From Xanthomonas sp. DAR 80977 (GTDB lineage: Bacteria; Pseudomonadota; Gammaproteobacteria; Xanthomonadales; Xanthomonadaceae), in NCBI RefSeq assembly GCF_041240605.1, contig NZ_CP162487.1, positions 2,735,001 to 2,799,000 on the forward strand: a stretch of DNA of 64,000 nt, given 5' to 3'. How positions within the stretch are numbered: the first letter of the stretch is position 1; every line of letters starts with the position of its first letter. Positions 57,640 through 64,000 of this stretch are shown piece after piece. A model generated the notes under the pieces. It saw only the letters and a program-made list of their open reading frames with translations, did no database searches and had not been told where the DNA came from. The position numbers and the translations under genes were made by a program.

Positions 57640-60486
57640 TCACTGACCAGCAAGCACCAGCCGCGGCTGCGTCGCCGGCAGCTCGGCGTGGCGCGCGCGC
57701 AGCCAGGCCGCCAGCTCGCGCGGCGGCAACGGCCGCGAGTGCAGGTAGCCCTGGATCTCGTCGCAGCCCTGCTCGCGCAGCAGCGCCTCTTCCTGCAGCG
57801 TCTCCACGCCCTCGGCCACCACCTGCATGCCCAGCGCGTGGCCCAGCTGCACGATCGCCTGGGTGACCTTGGCGGTGCCGCTGTCGTTGAGCATGTCCTG
57901 CACGAAGCTGCGGTCGATCTTCAGCCGCTGCACCGGGAAGCGGTTGAGGTAATGCAGGTTGGAGAAGCCGGTGCCGAAGTCGTCCACCGCCAGCAGCACG
58001 CCTTCCTGCTCGAACAGTTCGAAGCAGCGGCGCAGCGATTCGCTGTCGCGGATCAGCGCCGATTCGGTCAGCTCCAGTTCCAGCCGCTTCGGCGACCAGC
58101 CGTTGCGCTGGCACAGCTCGATCACCCGCTCGGCGAAGCCGCGGTCGCGCAGCTGCATCGCCGACACGTTCACCGATACGCGGTCGAAGCTCAGCCCCGC
58201 CGCGTCCCAGGCCGCGGCCTGGCGGCAGGCCTCGTTGATCACCCAGTCGCCCAGGCGCACGATCTCGCCGCATTCCTCGGCGATGGGGATGAACTCGGCC
58301 GGATTGCAATGGCCGTGGCCGGGGCGGTGCCAGCGCAACAGCGCCTCCACCGCCGGCGCGCGTTCGCCGGCCGCATGCACCAGCGGCTGGTACACCAGCG
58401 AGAACTCCTCGCGGTCCAGCGCGCCGTGCAGCGCATGTTCGATCTCCAGGCGCCGCTGCGCGCGCAACAGCACGTCCTGGCTGTAGTAGTGGCAGGTGTT
58501 GCGCCCGGATTCCTTGGCCGCGTACATCGCCGCGTCGGCGGCGCGCAGCAGGCTGTCGAAATCGCGGCGCCCCTCCTCCATCAAGGCGATGCCGATGCTG
58601 GCGCCGATCTTGATCACGTTCTCGCCGTTGTGCAGCGGCTCGGCCAGCGCCGCGATCAGCTTGCGCGCCACATGCCCGGCATCGCCGGGCTCGGCCAGGT
58701 CGCGCAGCACCACCAGGAACTCGTCGCCGCTGAAGCGCCCGAACAGGTCGCTGGTGCGCAGCTGCTGGTGCATGCGCGTGGCCGCCAGCTTCAGCAGCGC
58801 ATCGCCGGTGGCGTGGCCGAAGGAATCGTTGATGCTCTTGAACCCGTCCAGGTCGACGAACAGCATCGCCAGCGTGCTGCCGCGCTCCACCGCGTCGTGC
58901 ATCGCGGTCTCGGCCTGCTCGCGCAGCAGCTGCCGGTTCGGCAGCCCGGTCAACAGGTCGTAGTGGGCCAGCAGTTCGATGCGCTCGCTGGCCTCGCGTT
59001 CGCGCGTGATGTCGCGGAACAGCACCACGAAGCGCGGCGGCAGGCCGTCGCGGTCGTCCAGTTCGATCAGCACCTGCACCCAGACCCGCTGCCCGGACGG
59101 CCGGTGGAAGCACAGGTCCAGCTGCTCGGGCAGGCCGCCGTGGACGATCCGCGCCAGCGCCGCTTCGAACGCATCGCGCGAATCCTGGGTGTACAGCGCC
59201 AGCGCCTGATCCAGGTCGATGTTCTCCTTGCGCAGGCCGTGGATGCGGTAGCACTCCTCGGTCCATTGCATGCGCCGGGTGCCGACCTCGATCTCGCAGC
59301 CGCCGATCTTGCCCAGCGCGGAGACGCGGTTGAGCAGTTCGGTGCGCCAGCGGATCAGCGCGTCGGTCTGGCGCTGCTCGGTGATGTTCTGCACCTGGCC
59401 GAGCACGCGCTGGATGCGCCCGTCCGCTTCCAGCTGCGGCTGCGCCCACACCCGCAGGTGCAGCGGCGCCTCGCTGCCGCGCACCAGCTCGATCTCGAAG
59501 TTGGCCTGCTTGCCGTCGCGCTGCATGCGCCGCCAGGTCGCGATCACCTGCGCCGCCGACTCGCGGCTGAGCATGCGCAACCAGTCGCGGCTGCTCGGCA
59601 CCTGGTCCTCGGCCAGGCCGGTCACGCGCAGGAACTCGCGCGACCACCAGATCCGGTTCTGCAGCGGGTCCCACGACCAGCTGCCCATGCTGGTCATGCG
59701 CTGCGCCTCGCGCAGCAGGGTCTGCTGGTCGCGCAGGCGCTGCTCGAGCAGCTTCTGTTCGTGGATGTCGGTATGCGTGCCGACCATGCGCAGCGGGCTG
59801 CCGTCGGCGGTGCGCGCCACGATGCGGCCGCGGTCCAGGATCCAGCGCCATTGGCCGTCCTGCTGGCGCAGCCTGAATTCGCACACGTAGGTCGCGCTGC
59901 GGCCCTCGAAATGGGCGCGGATCGCCTCGCGCAGGCGCGCCTGGTCGTCGGCGTGCACCAACGGCAGCAAGGTATTGAGTCCGTAGTCCGGCGCGTCGCC
60001 CGCGTAGCCGAGCATCTGCTTCCAGCGCTCGGAGCGGAAGATCCTGTCGCTGGGGATGTCCCAGTCCCACAGCCCGTGCTCGGCGCTGTCCAGCGCGATC
60101 TCCCAGCGCGTGGCGCCGTCGCTGCCGACCGGCTCGGGCACGCTCAGGGTGTACGCCAGCAGACCGCCAGCGGCGTCGCGCACCGCGCGCAGCCAGCCGT
60201 CCAGGCGCCGCCCGGCGGTGCCGGGCAGCGCGCAGGCGAGCATGCTCTCGCCGCCAAGCAGGCGTTCGCGCACGTCGCGCATCAGCTCGGCATAGGCCTC
60301 CACCGTGCGCGGCAGCTCCAGCGCCTGCGCTGCCCGGTTCGCGGCCAGCGGCCGCCCTTCGGCGTCCAACAGGACCACGGCCGAGGTGAGCGGATGCTGC
60401 AGCAAGCTTGCGATGACGCCTTGATCCACGCCGAGGTGCTCCGTTTCTACCGCGCTGATGCCGGCGGACGAAGGTGATAACGGCAC
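57640..60486 (-). CDS. PAS-GGDEF-EAL cyclic-di-GMP signalling protein
   Basis: A 948-residue cytoplasmic protein. An N-terminal PAS-like segment and three further PAS/PAC modules fill about residues 20-500 (YVCEFRLRQQDGQWRWILDRG, VGTHTDIHEQK, LGQVQNITEQR, VVLFRDITRERE). The GGDEF domain has the variant S586-G-D-E-F (FSGDEF) and no obvious I-site. The EAL domain begins at E714 (VEALLRW) and keeps VNVSAMQL, ELTESAL, DDFGTGFSNL, LKIDRSF, AEGVET and QGYL, so it should be an active phosphodiesterase. The start is GTG at 60486; a later GTG is possible. It diverges from the histidine kinase gene. Confidence 0.92.
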   Translation of the reverse strand: MPLSPSSAGISAVETEHLGVDQGVIASLLQHPLTSAVVLLDAEGRPLAANRAAQALELPRTVEAYAELMRDVRERLLGGESMLACALPGTAGRRLDGWLRAVRDAAGGLLAYTLSVPEPVGSDGATRWEIALDSAEHGLWDWDIPSDRIFRSERWKQMLGYAGDAPDYGLNTLLPLVHADDQARLREAIRAHFEGRSATYVCEFRLRQQDGQWRWILDRGRIVARTADGSPLRMVGTHTDIHEQKLLEQRLRDQQTLLREAQRMTSMGSWSWDPLQNRIWWSREFLRVTGLAEDQVPSSRDWLRMLSRESAAQVIATWRRMQRDGKQANFEIELVRGSEAPLHLRVWAQPQLEADGRIQRVLGQVQNITEQRQTDALIRWRTELLNRVSALGKIGGCEIEVGTRRMQWTEECYRIHGLRKENIDLDQALALYTQDSRDAFEAALARIVHGGLPEQLDLCFHRPSGQRVWVQVLIELDDRDGLPPRFVVLFRDITREREASERIELLAHYDLLTGLPNRQLLREQAETAMHDAVERGSTLAMLFVDLDGFKSINDSFGHATGDALLKLAATRMHQQLRTSDLFGRFSGDEFLVVLRDLAEPGDAGHVARKLIAALAEPLHNGENVIKIGASIGIALMEEGRRDFDSLLRAADAAMYAAKESGRNTCHYYSQDVLLRAQRRLEIEHALHGALDREEFSLVYQPLVHAAGERAPAVEALLRWHRPGHGHCNPAEFIPIAEECGEIVRLGDWVINEACRQAAAWDAAGLSFDRVSVNVSAMQLRDRGFAERVIELCQRNGWSPKRLELELTESALIRDSESLRRCFELFEQEGVLLAVDDFGTGFSNLHYLNRFPVQRLKIDRSFVQDMLNDSGTAKVTQAIVQLGHALGMQVVAEGVETLQEEALLREQGCDEIQGYLHSRPLPPRELAAWLRARHAELPATQPRLVLAGQ

Positions 60487-60602
60487 CCGGCGGCATTAAT
60501 TGAGCGCCCGGCCGGGCGGGCGCGCCTGTCGCGCTGGGTCGCGGCGGCCGCTTGCCGGTAAGATGACAGTGGACGAATACCGCCGCACCAGGCTGTCGGG
60601 GC

Positions 60603-62702
60603 ATGCAACCACAACTCGATCTTTCCCCGACCTCCGCGTCTTCGGGCATGCGCCTGGCGCAACGGCTGGACCGGGGTATCTGGCGGACCGCGCTGCTGTA
60701 CCTGCTGGCAGGCCTGCTATGGTCGTTGGGCAGCGACCTGCTTTTGGCGCAATTCGTAGACAATACGCGCACCCTGGCCGTGCTGCAGTTGGTCAACGAT
60801 GCCGCGTTCCTGCTGCTGACCGCCATCGCCCTGTATTGCCTGCTGCGCCCGCTGGTGCGCGGCGCGGTGCAGGTGCATGCGCAACTGGCGCTGTCCGAGG
60901 CCGGCTACCGGCAGATGTTCCAGGCCAATCCCAGTCCGATGCTGGTCTACGACCCGGAAACGCTGCGGGTGATGGACGTCAATCCGGCCGCGGTCGCCTT
61001 CTTCGGCTGGCCGCACGACGCCTTCATCGGGCTGGAGCTGGGCCGGCTGTGGCCACCGAGCGCCGCCGAGCGCATGAACGACGTGATCCAGGCGATCCGC
61101 GAGACGCCGTCCAAGGTCTGCGTGGTGGCCGAACCGCTGCGCCTGCGCGACGGCAGCCTGCGCATGGCCGAGGCGCGCAGCACCAGCCTGGACTATCGCG
61201 GCCGCAACGCGCGGCTGGTGGTGATCAGCGACCGCAGCGCCGAACACGAGGCGCAGCAGCGCCGCGACCAGGCGCTGCTGCGGCTGGAGGAGGCACAGGC
61301 GATCGCCCGTCTCGGTTCCTGGCAACTGGACCCGGCCAGCGGCCTGGGCCGCTATTCCGACCAGGTCTACCGGATGCTGGGCCGGCGCGTGCCGGAGCAG
61401 CCGCGCCTGCATCGCCTGGAAGAACTGCTGGTGCCCGCCGACCTGGCCTCGCAGGCGCGCATCCAGCGCATGCTCGAGGACCTGTGCGGCGCGGCGCCGC
61501 TGCAGCTGGACATGCTGCTGCCGGTGCTGGCCGCCGACGGCCAGGCGCGCATGCTGCACCTGCGCGCCGAATCGGCCAGCGACGACGACGGCGCGGCCTG
61601 CGTGCGCGGCACCCTGCAGGACGTGACCGAACACGAGCGCTCGCGGCGCCTGCTGCACGAGCGCGAGGAACAGTTCCGCGAACTGGTGCGGGTGCTGCCC
61701 GACGGGGTGGCGATCCTGCACCAGGAACACGTGCTGTACGCCAACGCGGCCTGCGCCGGCCAGTTCGGCTACGACGGCGAGAACCTGCTCGGCGAGCCGC
61801 TGCAGGGCCTGGTCTACCCCGGCGATCTGCAGCAGGTGCGCGAACAGATGCGCGATGCCGGCCACAAGGGCGAGCGCGGCGCCGCGGCGCGCATGCGCCG
61901 CCGCGACGGCTCCTCGTTCCACGCCGGGCTGTCGTTCGGCAAGGTGCGCTACAGCGGCCGCGACTGCCAGCTGCTGATCGTGCGCGACCTCAGCGAGCCC
62001 GAGCGCATGCGCGACGCGCTGGCGCTGAGCAACCGCGAACTGCAGGCGATGGCGCGGCGGCTGTTCTCGCTGCAGGAGGACGAGCGCCGCGCGATCTCGC
62101 GCGACCTGCACGACGACATCGGCCAGGCGATCACCGCGATGAAGCTGTCCGCGCACGCGGCGCTGGACGAGGCCGATGCCGAGCGCCGCCGCGAAGACCT
62201 CAACGAGATCGTGCAGCTGGCCGACAGCAGCATCACCAAGCTGCGCAACCTGTCCACCCTGCTGCGCCCGCCGCAGTTGGACGCGCTGGGCCTGGAGGCG
62301 GCGCTGCGCTGGCAGGCCGGCATGCTGTTCCGCGCCTCGCCGGTGCGCCTGCAACTGGACATCGCCGCCCTGCCCGCGCGGCCCAGCGGCGAGGTCGAGC
62401 AGGCCTGCTTCCGCATCGCCCAGGAAAGCCTGACCAACGTGCTGCGGCATGCCTGCGCCGGCGAAGTGCGCATGGCGCTGAGCGACGAACAGCACCGCCA
62501 GCTGCGCCTGGAGGTGGTCGACGACGGCGACGGTTTCGATCCGGCCGGGCCGCGCGGACTGGGCCTGATCGTGATGCGCGAGCGCGCGCAGAGCGCAGGC
62601 GGTACCCTGCAGATCGACACCGCGCCCGGCGCCGGGACGCGGGTGACGCTGTGCCTGCCCTACACCACGGCGGCGACGCCCCCGCACCCGACTGGACCCT
62701 GA
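60603..62702 (+). CDS. PAS-containing sensor histidine kinase, NarX/UhpB type (HisKA_3)
   Basis: A 699-residue protein with two N-terminal membrane helices (about 29-50 and 60-83) and three PAS modules (about 100-215, 235-345, 350-460). A HisKA_3 dimerisation domain follows, with the phospho-acceptor H503 in ISRDLHDDIGQAI, and a HATPase with EVVDDGDGFDP and GLGLIVMRERA. Such kinases pair with LuxR/NarL-type response regulators; none is seen in the window, so the partner may lie beyond the right edge. The next gene starts four bases after its stop. Confidence 0.92.
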   Translation: MQPQLDLSPTSASSGMRLAQRLDRGIWRTALLYLLAGLLWSLGSDLLLAQFVDNTRTLAVLQLVNDAAFLLLTAIALYCLLRPLVRGAVQVHAQLALSEAGYRQMFQANPSPMLVYDPETLRVMDVNPAAVAFFGWPHDAFIGLELGRLWPPSAAERMNDVIQAIRETPSKVCVVAEPLRLRDGSLRMAEARSTSLDYRGRNARLVVISDRSAEHEAQQRRDQALLRLEEAQAIARLGSWQLDPASGLGRYSDQVYRMLGRRVPEQPRLHRLEELLVPADLASQARIQRMLEDLCGAAPLQLDMLLPVLAADGQARMLHLRAESASDDDGAACVRGTLQDVTEHERSRRLLHEREEQFRELVRVLPDGVAILHQEHVLYANAACAGQFGYDGENLLGEPLQGLVYPGDLQQVREQMRDAGHKGERGAAARMRRRDGSSFHAGLSFGKVRYSGRDCQLLIVRDLSEPERMRDALALSNRELQAMARRLFSLQEDERRAISRDLHDDIGQAITAMKLSAHAALDEADAERRREDLNEIVQLADSSITKLRNLSTLLRPPQLDALGLEAALRWQAGMLFRASPVRLQLDIAALPARPSGEVEQACFRIAQESLTNVLRHACAGEVRMALSDEQHRQLRLEVVDDGDGFDPAGPRGLGLIVMRERAQSAGGTLQIDTAPGAGTRVTLCLPYTTAATPPHPTGP

Positions 62703-62706
62703 AACG

Positions 62707-64000
62707 ATGTGGAATCCCGCTGCCCCCGTGCCGCTAGACGACGAACTCCCGTCGCGCCTGGGCGCTGGCCACCCGGCGCTGACCGGCATGATCGCCGAGG
62801 CATTGGCCGGCGGGCCTGGGGTGATGCTGCTGCACATCGACATCGACCACTTCGCCTCGATCAACGAGAACATGAGCGCGGAAGTGGGCGATCACGCGCT
62901 GGCGCTGCTCGCGCAACGGCTGCAGGCGCACCTGCGCGGGCGCGGCCTGCTGTGGCGCCACGGCAGCGACGAGCTGGTCATGGCGGTGCCGCGCACCGCC
63001 GACGTGCCGCCGCCGGAAGCCTTCGCCGAGGAGATCCGGCAGCAGATCGAATTGCCGCTGTCGGTGCTGCCGTACACCTTGTTCATGACCGGCAAGATCG
63101 GCGTGAGCCTGTGCCCGGAACACTCCACGCGGCTGTCCACGCTGCTCGACTACGCCGAGGACGCGGTCTACCAGGCCGCGCGCGAAGGCGGCAACATGGT
63201 GCGCCTGTACGCGGCCGACGGCCCGCCCAGCGCGCACAGCGAGAGCATCATCTCGCGGCAGATCGTCGACGCGATCCCCAACGGCGAGCTGCGCCTGCGC
63301 TACCAGCCGATGGTCAGCGCCCGCGACGGCCGCGTGGTCGGCATGGAATCGCTGCTGCGCTGGCAGTCGCCGACGCTGGGCATCCTGGTGCCGGAGCGGT
63401 TCATGCGCACCGCCGAACGCCTGGGCGTGATCGTGCAGATCGGCACCTGGGTGATGGAGGGCGCGCTGCGCCAGGCGCGGCTGTGGCGCGACCAGGGCTT
63501 CGACGACTTCACCATCGCGGTCAACGTCTCCACCCTGCAGCTGCTGCGCCCGACCTTCTTCAACGAAGTGATGTCGGCGCTGCAGGCCGCCGGCGTGCCG
63601 CCGCAGATGATGGTGCTGGAGATCAACGAGAGCGCGCTGACCAACAACGTCAACTTCGTCCACGAGACCCTGGCCAACCTGTGCCGCGAAGGCATCAGCC
63701 TGAGCCTGGACAACTTCGGCACCGGCGATTCCAGCCTCAGCGCGCTGGTGCGCTATCCGGTGGACAAGCTGAAGATCGACCGCAGCTTCATCAAGAGCGC
63801 GCCGGCCGGCAACCGCGAGGCGGCGATCGCGCGCGCCATCATCGCCATGGGCCACCAGCTGGGCATGGTGGTGATCGCCAACGGCGTGGAGTCGCAGGCG
63901 CAGCTGGGCTTCCTGCGCCGCAACGACTGCGACATCTTCCAGGGCTATCTGTTCGGCGAGCCGATGTCGGCCGAGGCCGCGGGCATGGCGCTGCGGCGCC
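62707..64000 (+). CDS. Degenerate GGDEF-EAL protein, truncated by window edge
   Basis: The frame is open for 431 codons to the window edge, with no PAS or receiver domain before the GGDEF part. The GGDEF motif is replaced by G86-S-D-E-L90 (HGSDEL), so cyclase activity is unlikely. In the EAL domain the motif is E214-S-L (GMESLLRW), the metal-binding DDFG reads D335-N336-F-G, and the EGVE reads NGVE. VNVSTLQL, EINESAL, LKIDRSF and FQGYL are kept. It probably binds c-di-GMP or a partner without hydrolysing it, like FimX-type effectors. It is co-transcribed with the kinase. Confidence 0.88.
   Translation, partial: MWNPAAPVPLDDELPSRLGAGHPALTGMIAEALAGGPGVMLLHIDIDHFASINENMSAEVGDHALALLAQRLQAHLRGRGLLWRHGSDELVMAVPRTADVPPPEAFAEEIRQQIELPLSVLPYTLFMTGKIGVSLCPEHSTRLSTLLDYAEDAVYQAAREGGNMVRLYAADGPPSAHSESIISRQIVDAIPNGELRLRYQPMVSARDGRVVGMESLLRWQSPTLGILVPERFMRTAERLGVIVQIGTWVMEGALRQARLWRDQGFDDFTIAVNVSTLQLLRPTFFNEVMSALQAAGVPPQMMVLEINESALTNNVNFVHETLANLCREGISLSLDNFGTGDSSLSALVRYPVDKLKIDRSFIKSAPAGNREAAIARAIIAMGHQLGMVVIANGVESQAQLGFLRRNDCDIFQGYLFGEPMSAEAAGMALRR

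Noticed and set aside
57688..60477. 929-codon plus-strand frame opposite the GGDEF-EAL gene
   Set aside because: Antisense shadow; the minus strand has clear PAS, GGDEF and EAL motifs.

Overview
This is high-GC (near 70 percent by eye) proteobacterial chromosome. It most likely comes from the Xanthomonadaceae, probably a GC-rich Xanthomonas. The housekeeping order crcB-rarA-lolA-(transglutaminase)-ftsK | trxB ... aat-infA | clpA-clpS | Nudix-mnmA-hflD fits that family, as do the short palindromes of the GTAGGAGCGGCTTCAGCCGC type. No rRNA, tRNA, CRISPR array, insertion sequence or phage gene was seen. Species and GC are impressions, not computed.

Layout. (1) 1-3255: a gene running off the left edge faces away from a radical SAM / nucleotidyltransferase gene pair. 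(2) 3362-18383, minus strand: an exopolysaccharide or O-antigen-like cluster of fifteen genes. It encodes synthesis of a dTDP-3-acylamino-3,6-dideoxyhexose (ketoisomerase, aminotransferase, acyltransferase), a Wzx flippase, a Wzy-like membrane protein, a Wzz-like protein, three glycosyltransferases and unusual tailoring enzymes (B12-type radical SAM, two methyltransferases, a metal-dependent amidohydrolase, a GNAT/FemAB-like transferase, a beta-propeller glycosidase-like protein). (3) 18636-24720, plus strand: a redox and signalling module of cytochrome b561, an outer-membrane barrel with a heme-binding CxxCH, a soluble cytochrome c, a second outer-membrane barrel, an ECF sigma factor, its zinc-binding anti-sigma factor and an S8 protease lipoprotein. 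(4) 24732-29892: cytochrome c maturation genes ccmCDEFGHI, starting 11 bp after the protease gene and lacking ccmA and ccmB here. (5) 29938-33135: an orphan CheY-like receiver and an iron-uptake-type DUF3649/PepSY/DUF3325 operon behind a possible Fur box. (6) 33166-51842: housekeeping genes, including a fluoride riboswitch ahead of crcB. (7) 51984-64000: a chemoreceptor, a NitT/TauT-type ABC transporter, a GGDEF-EAL protein, a PAS histidine kinase and a degenerate GGDEF-EAL protein cut by the right edge.

The main finding is a shared promoter-like element, GCAACCTTT-N11-CGGCAC. It occurs three times with all 15 fixed bases, ahead of the ECF sigma gene, ahead of cytochrome b561 and ahead of the polysaccharide cluster. 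Three looser copies with the same 14-nt spacing lie ahead of the left-edge gene, the first radical SAM gene and the methyltransferase at 9927. All six point at a gene start. The simplest reading is one ECF-sigma regulon that switches on the trans-envelope redox chain, possibly cytochrome c maturation by read-through, and the glycan cluster together. I know of no description of such a combined system.
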